The notes under the pieces were generated by a model that had not been told where the DNA came from, ran no database searches, and saw only the letters and a program-made list of their open reading frames with translations. 64,000 bases of DNA from an uncultured Eubacteriales bacterium. GTDB lineage: Bacteria; Bacillota; Clostridia; Oscillospirales; CAG-272. Position 1 is the first letter of the stretch, and each line of letters opens with the position of its first letter. The position numbers were made by a program, and so were the translations under genes. The DNA lies in the NCBI GenBank assembly GCA_934402395.1, contig CAKRTQ010000010.1, positions 1 through 64,000 of the forward strand, in the 5' to 3' direction. Of the stretch, positions 25,635 to 34,301 are shown piece by piece.

Positions 25635-28600
25635 TTACAGCTTGCCCGTGAGCCAGAGGATGCGGCGTCTCATTCCGCCGACGAGATCGCGGTACGCGTT
25701 GCCCGCGAGCCTCCTCCACAGCTTGGCAAGTTCAAACAACGCGCTGTCGGATATCCGGCAGGCGTCACCGCCGAATTCGGCGGCAGCTATGGTGTCAAGG
25801 TCCCCTCTGAAGCCCGAACGTGTTATGGCGCCCATCCGGGAAGCGGGATAAAGCTTTTTCTCATCCTCGCTCGGCATTCGGAGATACTCGCCGAGCAGCT
25901 CATACGCACGGTCGGCATAATCGCTGCGGAACTCGCCCGCTTCGGGCGTGCATCCGCACTCCGCCAGCATCAACGTGAGCATATCCGAATAGCGCAGCAC
26001 CAGCTCGCGCTTCTCGGCGTCATCCGGTGAGGCTCCATCCCTGCCTGCCGTCTCAAGCCGGCGGATCAGCTCCTCGCGTTCTGCCGCACAGCGCTTGGCA
26101 CGATGGCGTATGACGACAAACACCGCAGCCGCAACCGCAGCAAATGCCGCTGCCGAAAGCGATATCACCACTATCTTCAGTATCAGTCTGCGCCTTGCCT
26201 CTTCCTCCTGCTTCTTTATCAGCGCGGCGATCTCCTCATCGCTGAGACCGGGATCTTCCGGTTCGTCTTCATCGCCGCCGGACCATCCGGGTCTGCCGGG
26301 GTCCACCGGCGTCGGATCGGTACGGTATTCGTACATATCGGAATAGTATTCGGGCGTTGCCTCATACTGCATCCAGCCTATGCCGTCAAACCAGACCTCG
26401 ACCCATGCGTGTGCATTTTTGTCAAGCACGTATGAAGAATAAACCGACGAACCGCTCATGCGGTAAAAATCGGACGCTATATAACCCTCGACATATCGTG
26501 CGGGGATGCCTGCTTCGCGCAGCATGAGAGCCAGCGACGATGCAAACTGCACGCAGTATCCCTCGTGCGTCACGGTAAGGAATTTTTCCACTCCGTCAAG
26601 TCCCTCGGCATCGGAAAGAGCGGGTGTGAGTGTGTAGGTGCAATTTTCCTTGAGCCACTTTATAAACTCAAGCACCAAAAGATGCCTTTGCTCGTAAACC
26701 GCAGCATCGGTCAGCGGTTCATCATCATATCCCCGTTCGGCGGCACGTGAAAAATCGCGCGGCACTATGGTCTCGATAACCTCGCCCTCATCGGTATAAT
26801 CGATGAGCACGGTGTGCGCCTCGGACATGATTTTATCAACAAGGCTCGTAACGATGCTGCTATCCGCCTTGCCGGTGTAGGTGTTGTAAACGAAATTTGT
26901 GTAAAAATCGCTTACGCGCCAGAGCTGCGCAAGCTCTGTCTTTTCCGCATCGGTGTAGAATTCAAGGTAACGGATAAGCGCGGGAAGCTCGGGCGGCGCA
27001 ATATATACGGCGTCAAGCTCGGGATCGCCCGTCAGCTTGCGCACCGCCTTTTTGGATACAATACTGCCGTCTGACGACCTGTAAGTATACACATAGTCAG
27101 CCTGTTCATCGGGCACTGTGATAATCGTGGTACCCGCCGAAGGATCGTACTCAACATAGTACAGAACATCGTCAAACTGCAGCACGGCATACACGTCCCG
27201 CGTATCCGATATCTTTTCGGTATGAAAAACGCCCGCGCGCGACTGCACCGTGCCGTACCTTGAATACGATTCGGCTTTTTCCTTTTCATCGCGCCTGATG
27301 AGAGTACGGTCAAGGTTGAACTCCGCTATTGCCTCGGCTACATTTTTATAAAAGCCGGGGTTCTTCATCGACGTGACATACGCGACCGATGCGTATCCGT
27401 CCTTGTCTTTGGCAAAGCGGTAGCCGGTGTATATTCCGTCAAAGTAGTTTGTGTAGGTAAGCTTTGACGCCTCGCTGCCCTGCCACTCGCGCATGGCGGT
27501 CGTCTGCTTGCCCGAGGCTGTGGTCGTGACGGGACTGTACCTTCTGTTAGTATAAGACGGCATATAGACCAGATGACCGCCGAGAGCTATACGCTTCATA
27601 TTGACCTGCATCGATACAAAGCCGTATTTTGAGGTATTGTTTGAGTATCTTCCCTTTGAAAAATCAAGATCGCTCACCGTGTCCGGTGCAATAAAACGGT
27701 AGGTACCGTAAAGCATCGCTTCGGACGGATCTACCGCAGTACCGAATATCCGGCGATAGTCCTTGAAGGTATCGCTGTCCGGCGTTGCGGTAAGCCACGA
27801 GCCGGCGGCATGATCGTAATCGGTGGCTATCCATCCGCGCAGATAGATCGGGTAGCTCCCGTTCGGAGCTTCCACCTGCATAATGCGGGCACCCGTAAAG
27901 TTCAGGTGACGCGCCTCTGTCGAGCGCGGAGCAAAGCTGTCGCCCCTGCCCGCGTATGCCAGCTCGTCAAGCAGCGGGTCGTCCCCCATCAGAAACGCTG
28001 TCACATACTCGCGATAATAATCGATCTTCGCATCGATCGATTCAATTATGCGGAAGCTGCCCTCGGTGAGAAAGGAAGGGACGAAAAGCACGGCAAGGAC
28101 AATGATGAGCGCCGATGCTCCCGCAAATCCTCCCGCCGATGCGCGCGTTACAGTGCGCCGGCGCTCAGCCGCAGCCCGGCGGCGGCGCGCCGCCATGATC
28201 TCACGGTCGTGCTGCTTTTCTTCAGCCCGGCGGCGGCGCTGCTCGGCTTTTTTTGCCTTGCGCCCGGCAGCGGTAAGAACTTCTTTTTCCTTTTTCTCCG
28301 GTTTTTTATGCCGTTTTTTCGGAGTCGCAAAGTAATCCGTTATCTCCTCATCAGCCGTAGCCGCAGTCATGCGCTGTTTCTTCTCGGCGTGGGCTGCTCG
28401 GCGTGCGCTGCGCGCCGCGCGCCGCGCTTCTTTCTTTTCAAGGCGGCGGCGTTCGCGCGAGGTGAGCTCGCCGGTGTCCTCCGGCACTGCAGCAGATTCA
28501 AAAACGCACGTCTCGGTGTCGTACCTGTCGGCGGCGGGGCGGCGTTGATAAATACCATCGAACACACACATTATGATCGCACCCGAAAAAGCCGCAATTA

Positions 28601-29366
28601 TCAGAGTGATGCCCCAGTTTGACTTTGTAAGGTTGTAAACGAACACGGGCACCAGAGTGACAACTGTAACCGCCACCGGGACTGCGGGGCGTGTACGGCG
28701 TATGAGAAACGGGACATAAGCCAACGCATATATCACCGCAAGCAACGCCGCGGCGGCAGAGACTGCGCCGTGCAATCCGATATCACCGTATCCCTCCGGC
28801 TGTGCATACTTTATAACGGAAAGATATCCGTAAGAATAAAGCTTTTTTACAACGCCGTTCACCACGGCGCGGAAAACATAAACTCCGTTAACGCCGGCAT
28901 ATAAAGCCGCAGATGCCGCGGCTGCCACAGTAACGGGAATGGCGATCACGCGCACCCTGCCTATCGCGCACAGCGTGAGCAGCGCGGTAAACAAAAGCGA
29001 TACGCCCGCCAGAAGTCCGACACTGACCGCGCCCTGATCTTCATTGAAAAATCCGAGCGCATCGGTCACGACAACGCTCATGCCGAGTACGGCGAAAAAA
29101 AGCACCGCTGCGCGGGCAATGATGCCGAACACCTCGGAAACCGCCGTGCGTTCGGACGCCTCGGGCGGACATATCAGGGGACGGCGCATAAGCGGCAGTA
29201 TGTTTTTTTGCTTTTCAGCCTTCTTTTTAGCCTTTTTTCTTTCTGCCAAAGCCTTTTTTTCAGCTTTTTTTGCTTCTTTTTCGGCTTTTTTTATTGTTTT
29301 TATCTCTTCGGGAGTCATATCGCGGGCAGGCTCCGGAATGTTTTCGCGTTTTTCGGTATCAGACAT
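25635..29366 (-). CDS. Large membrane transglutaminase-like protein (TgpA family)
   Basis: A 1243-aa membrane protein. It has a Lys/Ala-rich N terminus (residues about 25-55), six or seven helices (about 78-275), a Lys/Arg/Ala-rich cytoplasmic stretch (about 300-400), another helix (about 408-430), a large outside region and a transglutaminase-like core. Catalytic Cys938 (GYCVQFA) and His986 (NAHAWVEVW) are present; the third position in GWMQYEATP is Glu where many members have Asp. One more helix near residue 1070 precedes a helical tail. With DUF58 and MoxR genes directly upstream this is the common MoxR-DUF58-TgpA set, linked to envelope integrity. It overlaps the DUF58 gene by 8 bases. 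Confidence 0.87.
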   Translation of the reverse strand: MSDTEKRENIPEPARDMTPEEIKTIKKAEKEAKKAEKKALAERKKAKKKAEKQKNILPLMRRPLICPPEASERTAVSEVFGIIARAAVLFFAVLGMSVVVTDALGFFNEDQGAVSVGLLAGVSLLFTALLTLCAIGRVRVIAIPVTVAAAASAALYAGVNGVYVFRAVVNGVVKKLYSYGYLSVIKYAQPEGYGDIGLHGAVSAAAALLAVIYALAYVPFLIRRTRPAVPVAVTVVTLVPVFVYNLTKSNWGITLIIAAFSGAIIMCVFDGIYQRRPAADRYDTETCVFESAAVPEDTGELTSRERRRLEKKEARRAARSARRAAHAEKKQRMTAATADEEITDYFATPKKRHKKPEKKEKEVLTAAGRKAKKAEQRRRRAEEKQHDREIMAARRRRAAAERRRTVTRASAGGFAGASALIIVLAVLFVPSFLTEGSFRIIESIDAKIDYYREYVTAFLMGDDPLLDELAYAGRGDSFAPRSTEARHLNFTGARIMQVEAPNGSYPIYLRGWIATDYDHAAGSWLTATPDSDTFKDYRRIFGTAVDPSEAMLYGTYRFIAPDTVSDLDFSKGRYSNNTSKYGFVSMQVNMKRIALGGHLVYMPSYTNRRYSPVTTTASGKQTTAMREWQGSEASKLTYTNYFDGIYTGYRFAKDKDGYASVAYVTSMKNPGFYKNVAEAIAEFNLDRTLIRRDEKEKAESYSRYGTVQSRAGVFHTEKISDTRDVYAVLQFDDVLYYVEYDPSAGTTIITVPDEQADYVYTYRSSDGSIVSKKAVRKLTGDPELDAVYIAPPELPALIRYLEFYTDAEKTELAQLWRVSDFYTNFVYNTYTGKADSSIVTSLVDKIMSEAHTVLIDYTDEGEVIETIVPRDFSRAAERGYDDEPLTDAAVYEQRHLLVLEFIKWLKENCTYTLTPALSDAEGLDGVEKFLTVTHEGYCVQFASSLALMLREAGIPARYVEGYIASDFYRMSGSSVYSSYVLDKNAHAWVEVWFDGIGWMQYEATPEYYSDMYEYRTDPTPVDPGRPGWSGGDEDEPEDPGLSDEEIAALIKKQEEEARRRLILKIVVISLSAAAFAAVAAAVFVVIRHRAKRCAAEREELIRRLETAGRDGASPDDAEKRELVLRYSDMLTLMLAECGCTPEAGEFRSDYADRAYELLGEYLRMPSEDEKKLYPASRMGAITRSGFRGDLDTIAAAEFGGDACRISDSALFELAKLWRRLAGNAYRDLVGGMRRRILWLTGKL

Positions 29367-30843
29367 TTTTTTCTCCCTTCACGTCCGGCAGCACAGTACC
29401 GTGAGTGGAAAGCGTCGAACCGCTTTCGGCAAGCTGGACACGGCAGCCCTCTATGTAGCGGCTGTGCTCGCCGTCATCCGGATATCTTTCCACCGGGTCG
29501 TAAAGCATGACCTCCACCGACGCCTCGCCGTTTGCGGCACCGTGCACACCGCACAGCGCGGCAACGGTCGCATCGTCAAGCGCGGGGACAACATATATAC
29601 TGCGGGACTCACCGGAATCGCGCAGCATCGCGGCAAGGTCGGTGACAGGACGCGCCTCACCGCCGCGCAGCACCGGCGCAGTGGCAAACAGGTCGAATAC
29701 CAGCTCAAAATCCTCGGGCGAATGGAATTCGTACGCAAACGCCCCGAGCACCGCACGGTCGTCAAACCACAAAAGCCGCACGGCACTTCCCGCACGAAGC
29801 TCGCGCAGAACAGCCGACACGGTGAGCTCCACAACACCGTCGGCGCAGAACTCATTCATATCCGCGTAGTACTCATCGCTTCCGAGCACGATCGGGCGCC
29901 CGTTTGCACCGCCGGCAGCGGCGGCATCATCGTCCTTCTTTTTGCTTTTCTTTTTATCCTTTTTGTCCTTTTTATTCTTCTTGTCCCTCTTACCGGCGTT
30001 TACGGACTTTTCCGCCTCCTCCGCCGTGTCGTCATCAGCCGGCGGCTCGTCGGGAAAATGCGCGCTCATGTCGCAGAAAATGCAGGAAAGGTCGGTGGTT
30101 CCGGTATTGTAATCGCGCACGACCAGATCCTCACCCTTTGAGGACAGATTCCAGTGTATGCTTTTGAGCGTGTCTCCGAGGCGGTACTCGCGCACATCGC
30201 TGACCTCCAGCTTGTCATAGCTGTTGGGAAGCTTCACCGTGCGCTTTGCGGAATCCGACGCCTCGCGGCTGTGGTCGTCTGCCATTTCAAGACGGCGCGG
30301 CAGCACCTCGACCGACTCAAAGCTGTCGATGTCGATGCGCATTCTGAATATGCGGAAAAGGTCGTACACATAAAAGCAGCGCACGCCTATCTCGTATGTT
30401 CCGCGAAAACGGAAGCGCACCGTGTTTTTTACCGTGTATATCTCGCGCGGGGAAAGCGATATCATCGCCTTGCGTTCACTGCACCGCACCGCGTTGCTCT
30501 GCGGGAGCATGAGAACGACCTCTGTAAACGGAAAAGCAACTATTGATTCGTTTATAATACGGAAATCGTAGCTGTAAGGCGCGTGTTTTTCCACTCTTCC
30601 GCGTTCCGAGAGCACATGGACCCTCAGCGCGGCGCGGGAGATAAGCACATAAACGAGCGACGTGATGGGAAGCATCATGACAAAGGTGAAAAACAGATTC
30701 GATGCGGATGAGCGCAGAGCCTGCGTGAATATCAGCGCGCCGACCCAGAGCAGCGCATAAAGCGGTGCGCGCCGGGTGAGCGTCAGAACGCGGCGTGCGC
30801 GCGGCTCATCCGCCGTATTTTTTTTGTTTTTTCGTATCGCCAT
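29359..30843 (-). CDS. DUF58 domain protein
   Basis: A 494-aa protein with two N-terminal membrane helices (about 28-72) and the DUF58 core around YRLGDTLKSIHWNLSSKGEDLVVRDY (residues about 222-247), followed by a von Willebrand A-like region. A Lys/Asp-rich insertion (about 285-310, KKDKKDKKKSKKKDDD) interrupts the domain, which is unusual. DUF58 proteins accompany MoxR ATPases and probably present substrates or metal-dependent adhesion functions; the biochemical role is not settled. It starts 8 bases after the MoxR stop. Confidence 0.85.
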   Translation of the reverse strand: MAIRKNKKNTADEPRARRVLTLTRRAPLYALLWVGALIFTQALRSSASNLFFTFVMMLPITSLVYVLISRAALRVHVLSERGRVEKHAPYSYDFRIINESIVAFPFTEVVLMLPQSNAVRCSERKAMISLSPREIYTVKNTVRFRFRGTYEIGVRCFYVYDLFRIFRMRIDIDSFESVEVLPRRLEMADDHSREASDSAKRTVKLPNSYDKLEVSDVREYRLGDTLKSIHWNLSSKGEDLVVRDYNTGTTDLSCIFCDMSAHFPDEPPADDDTAEEAEKSVNAGKRDKKNKKDKKDKKKSKKKDDDAAAAGGANGRPIVLGSDEYYADMNEFCADGVVELTVSAVLRELRAGSAVRLLWFDDRAVLGAFAYEFHSPEDFELVFDLFATAPVLRGGEARPVTDLAAMLRDSGESRSIYVVPALDDATVAALCGVHGAANGEASVEVMLYDPVERYPDDGEHSRYIEGCRVQLAESGSTLSTHGTVLPDVKGEKNV

Positions 30844-30851
30844 GGCGGATA

Positions 30852-31841
30852 TCAGCGTTTGCCCTTATAGGGAACTTCAACGTTGCGCAGTATTTCGCCG
30901 AGTACATCGTCGGCACGGACGCCGCGCAGCTTGGCATCCTGCTTCAGCATAAGTCTGTGCGCGACAGCCGAACGGAATATCGCGCCGATATCCTCGGGCA
31001 GAACATACTCACGTCCGCGTATGAGGGCATACGCCTGTGCGAGCCGCATGAGCGCGACCGAGGCGCGCGGGCTGGCTCCCAGCGCAAGAGAAGGATGCTT
31101 GCGCGTTGCCGAGATCAGCTGTACTATATAGCGGCTCAGCTCATCATCCACGCCGACAGACGCGGCAGCGCGGCGAAGTCCGCGCACCTCATCGGCGGAA
31201 ATGACCGGCGAGACCTTGTCTATCGGATTTTCACCGCGGCGGGCGCGCAGAATGTTTATCTCATCCTCCTGCGACGGATAGCCCATGTTTATCTTGAGGG
31301 CAAAGCGGTCAAGCTGTGCCTCGGGCAGCGGATATGTTCCAACATATCCCGTCGGGTTCTGCGTTGCGATGACCATAAACGGATCTGGTATATCATATGT
31401 CACGCCGTCAACGGTAACGCGGGATTCCTCCATTGCCTCAAGAAGAGCCGACTGCGTTTTGGGCGAGGCGCGGTTTATCTCATCTGCGAGCAGAAGATTG
31501 CACATTACAAGTCCGCGGCGGAATTCAAATTCCTCACGCTGGCGGTTGTAAACGTTGAAGCCCGTGATATCGGACGCCATAACGTCGGGTGTGAACTGTG
31601 CGCGGCGGAAGTCAAGCCCCGTCGCCTTTGCCATGGCTGCGGTAAGGGTGGTCTTACCCGTACCGGGGACATCCTCGATAAGTACGTGCGAACCCGAAAG
31701 CATCGCCGTCATAAGCATGACGATCTCGGTGCGCTTACCGACGATCACCTTTTCGATCTCGGCTATCACTCCGTTTATTTTTTCCCGGCAGGCTGCCGCA
31801 TCGGGCGCACCGGCAATGTTTTTTTCTGTTTCTGTGTTCAT
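30852..31841 (-). CDS. MoxR-family AAA ATPase
   Basis: A 329-aa AAA+ ATPase. Walker A EDVPGTGKTT (about residues 54-63), Walker B LLLADEINRASPKTQ, sensor 1 ATQNP and the arginine-bearing SPRAS segment are all present. MoxR ATPases act as chaperones that mature partner complexes, here probably the DUF58 and transglutaminase products encoded downstream. ATG 31841 (MNTETE) lies 8 bases after GGAG; an ATG 6 bases upstream is too close to the site. Confidence 0.93.
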   Translation of the reverse strand: MNTETEKNIAGAPDAAACREKINGVIAEIEKVIVGKRTEIVMLMTAMLSGSHVLIEDVPGTGKTTLTAAMAKATGLDFRRAQFTPDVMASDITGFNVYNRQREEFEFRRGLVMCNLLLADEINRASPKTQSALLEAMEESRVTVDGVTYDIPDPFMVIATQNPTGYVGTYPLPEAQLDRFALKINMGYPSQEDEINILRARRGENPIDKVSPVISADEVRGLRRAAASVGVDDELSRYIVQLISATRKHPSLALGASPRASVALMRLAQAYALIRGREYVLPEDIGAIFRSAVAHRLMLKQDAKLRGVRADDVLGEILRNVEVPYKGKR

Positions 31842-31907
31842 GCTCATGTCTCCGTTCTTTTTTTTTCCGGTTTTTCCGGCACACCGGCACAAGGACAGTG
31901 TATAATA

Positions 31908-31936
31908 ATTATAGCATATTATACAGAGATCCGCAA
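31908..31936 (-). promoter_or_regulatory. Promoter of the moxR-DUF58-tgpA operon
   Basis: Minus strand TTGCGG (31931-31936), 17-base spacer, TATAAT (31908-31913). A second TATAAT-like element lies at 31918-31923. The -35 is inside the left arm of the adjoining hairpin. Confidence 0.6.
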
Positions 31937-31978
31937 GGTGCGCAGTGCCTTATTCGGCATAATTGTACCTTGCGGATC
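31928..31978 (-). terminator. Compound hairpin after the endonuclease III gene
   Basis: Perfect 12-bp inverted repeat GATCCGCAAGGT (31928-31939)/ACCTTGCGGATC (31967-31978) with a small inner stem. It ends the minus-strand hma-sbp-sbp-nth run and overlaps the promoter of the next operon. There is no strong T-run on the minus strand, so termination is probable rather than certain. Confidence 0.5.
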
Positions 31979-32021
31979 ATATTTTTGTTGAAATTTATGT
32001 TAAACTGTTTGTAAAATGATA

Positions 32022-32708
32022 TCAGTCCTCTCCGCGTGCACCGAATGTGCAGAGACCCGCACGCGATAGCGGACACTCCGCGCATTGCGGATCGCGTGCG
32101 CGGCACACATCCCGGCCGAACAGCACAAGGCGGTGGCAGAAGTCGCTCTGCCGCCCGGGCTCTACAAGCGCCGACATCACACGCTCGACCTTTACCGGGT
32201 CGCGCATATCGGCAGGGTAGAACCCCAGCCTGCCGCATATCCGTATGCAGTGAGTATCGGCAACGATACCGGGAATGCCGTAAATATCGCCGAGCAGCAG
32301 ATTTGCCACCTTGCGCCCGACGCCCGGAAAGCGCAACAGCTCCTCCATTTTGTCGGGCAGAACACCGCCGTACTCGTCGCAAAGCATACGCGATGACTCC
32401 TTTATATCAGCCGCCTTTGTACGGAAAAGTCCGCAGGGACGTATCACCGCCTCAAGCTCGGAGAGCGGCGCATCGGCAACGGCGCGCGGCGTCGGAAAGC
32501 GGTCGAAAAGCTCGCGGCAGACGATATTCACTCTCGCATCGGTGCATTGCGCCGACAGGCGGCCCATTATCAGAAGCTTCCACGGCTCGCCCTTATATTC
32601 AAGCGAGCAGACCGCCGACGGGTAAAGCTCTTCAAGCGCATCGGCGACGAGCCGCGCGATGTCGCGCGGCTCGTCCGTCAGATCGCGTTTATTGCTGTCA
32701 GCCCTCAA
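32022..32708 (-). CDS. nth: Endonuclease III (DNA glycosylase/AP lyase)
   Basis: A 228-aa base-excision repair enzyme that removes oxidised pyrimidines. The helix-hairpin-helix LLRFPGVGRKVANLLLG carries the catalytic Lys, and GIVADTHCIRI carries the catalytic Asp. A four-cysteine iron-sulfur loop is at the C terminus: C-x6-C-x2-C, then 7 residues to the last Cys, two more than in E. coli Nth. The start is a TTG at 32708, 9 bases after AAGG; it overlaps the stop of the upstream solute-binding gene, so translation is coupled. Confidence 0.9.
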   Translation of the reverse strand: MRADSNKRDLTDEPRDIARLVADALEELYPSAVCSLEYKGEPWKLLIMGRLSAQCTDARVNIVCRELFDRFPTPRAVADAPLSELEAVIRPCGLFRTKAADIKESSRMLCDEYGGVLPDKMEELLRFPGVGRKVANLLLGDIYGIPGIVADTHCIRICGRLGFYPADMRDPVKVERVMSALVEPGRQSDFCHRLVLFGRDVCRARDPQCAECPLSRAGLCTFGARGED

Positions 32709-34185
32709 GTTTTCTTACCTTCTGCCAGTTCTCAACGGTTGTTTGTATTGCATTGGCGGCAACCTTTTTTGAAGATGCAATAACTTTTGTAATTCCCAGA
32801 CCGTTTTCAACGCATGTCTGCACCTTTTCGCGCAGTCCGCCCCATTTATACACCTCGGCAAGGTCGGTGTAAATGGTGTCAAGTATGATCTGTATCATAC
32901 CCGAGGACTCGATATCCGGGGAATAGCGCGTCTTTACGCATACATCGAAATATGCGGGCGTAACGGTGGTGAGCGACTGGACAGCCATCGCCTCGGTGAT
33001 GAATGCGGCGCGCTCAAGCCGGTCGCCCGTTGCCGACTGCGGGAAGCCGAGGCAGGTTATGCAGTAACCTGTGGTGAAGCTGTAATATCCGTTCTGTTCG
33101 GAATCGTATTTGGGCAGCGGGACAACACCGATATCAAGATCGGAATCGCGCAGCGTTTCGATATGATAAAGCACCTCGGGCATGAAGAGGGACTCTGAAT
33201 TGCGGAAATTGTACATGATATCGGTATCGGAACCGAGGAATATCCCTTTGTTGCCCGCCGTTTTGGTGGTGAGCTTGTCAACGACCGCAAGGCTGCGATC
33301 GTTGCCGATCGTGATCTCGGGAATATCCTGTTCATTATTGCGGCTGATGAGCTCGCCCGATGCCATAAGCATGATAAATCCGAAGGATTTTTCAGCCGAA
33401 AGCCCGTATACCTGCGCACTTTCGCTGCCGTTTCCGGGAATATACGCGGCGTTTGCCATTTCAAACATACGGTCAAGCGTCCATGTGTTTTCATTTACGC
33501 TCTTGTAGGGAGATTCAAGCCCGTTCGCCTCAGCTATCTTCTTGTTGAAGAAAACGCAGTACGCCGCCATATTGTCTATTGCGGTTATGTCGCCCACGGC
33601 AAAAAACTGACGGTTTGCCATCGACCATGACTTGTTGCAGGTCTGCGACCACCATTTGCCGCCAAGATCTATGCTGCGTATATCGTTGAGATCCCAAAGG
33701 AGCTTCGACTGAGCGCTGTTGGCGGCGTCGGTAACACTCATATACACTGCGTCAAAGCTTTCGTCGCCGGAGGTCACGAGATTTTCAAGCTTCGACTTGA
33801 ACGTTGCCTCGCCGCTTTTCATCTCCGCGATGTTAACTTTATAGGTCTCCTCGATGAATTTGTTGCGGCGGTAGACCGCGACCTTCAGCGTATCAACGTC
33901 GTTTTCGGTCGCAACAAGGTCGGACTTCCACACACCGTCGTAATAGCGGGAGTAAAATGTGACCGTATCGCCGCCGAAATCACGCTTGCCGAGAACGGAA
34001 AGCGCAGTCGGAGTGGTATTCTCGGGCACCGTGGTGACGTCTGGAGAGGTACCGGGCACGTTCGATGTGTCGGGAGCGGATGTATCTCCGCCCGAAGCGG
34101 TATCGGCGCAGCCGATAAAGATCCCGCACACGGTGATTATTGCGATAAACGATGCCAGAAGGCGGATAACAGTTGTTTTTTTCAT
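32698..34185 (-). CDS. Extracellular solute-binding lipoprotein (family 1-like), paralog 1
   Basis: A 495-aa lipoprotein: signal peptide, lipobox FIGC (Cys26), acidic Thr/Ser linker to about residue 60, then a type-1 solute-binding fold (GDTVTFYSRYYDG, FNKKIAEANGLESPYKSVNENTWTLDRMFEM, GVVPLPKYDSEQNGYYS). It is a close paralog of the gene immediately upstream in the operon. No ABC permease or ATPase is next to it, so its transporter must lie elsewhere or it works as a surface sugar-binding protein. Its stop overlaps the TTG start of nth. Confidence 0.85.
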   Translation of the reverse strand: MKKTTVIRLLASFIAIITVCGIFIGCADTASGGDTSAPDTSNVPGTSPDVTTVPENTTPTALSVLGKRDFGGDTVTFYSRYYDGVWKSDLVATENDVDTLKVAVYRRNKFIEETYKVNIAEMKSGEATFKSKLENLVTSGDESFDAVYMSVTDAANSAQSKLLWDLNDIRSIDLGGKWWSQTCNKSWSMANRQFFAVGDITAIDNMAAYCVFFNKKIAEANGLESPYKSVNENTWTLDRMFEMANAAYIPGNGSESAQVYGLSAEKSFGFIMLMASGELISRNNEQDIPEITIGNDRSLAVVDKLTTKTAGNKGIFLGSDTDIMYNFRNSESLFMPEVLYHIETLRDSDLDIGVVPLPKYDSEQNGYYSFTTGYCITCLGFPQSATGDRLERAAFITEAMAVQSLTTVTPAYFDVCVKTRYSPDIESSGMIQIILDTIYTDLAEVYKWGGLREKVQTCVENGLGITKVIASSKKVAANAIQTTVENWQKVRKLEG

Positions 34186-34210
34186 GCTGTTTTTTCCTTA
34201 TATTTTTGTG

Positions 34211-34240
34211 TGGGGCTGCCGCACAGGCGCGGCAGCCCCA
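34211..34240 (-). other. GC-rich hairpin between the two solute-binding genes
   Basis: TGGGGCTGCCGC (34211-34222) pairs perfectly with GCGGCAGCCCCA (34229-34240). No T-run follows on either strand, so it is better read as an mRNA processing or stability element that tunes the two paralogs differently. Confidence 0.5.
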
Positions 34241-34301
34241 TGATCTTCATAAGGCGGGAGGAGCCGAAACCTACGCAGTCCGTCCTTTTCTGCCTTATCG
34301 G

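Noticed and set aside
28100..28500. Low-complexity GC-rich stretch considered as a DNA repeat array
   Set aside because: It is the coding sequence for the Lys/Arg/Ala-rich part of the transglutaminase protein; the codons vary and there is no fixed repeat unit.
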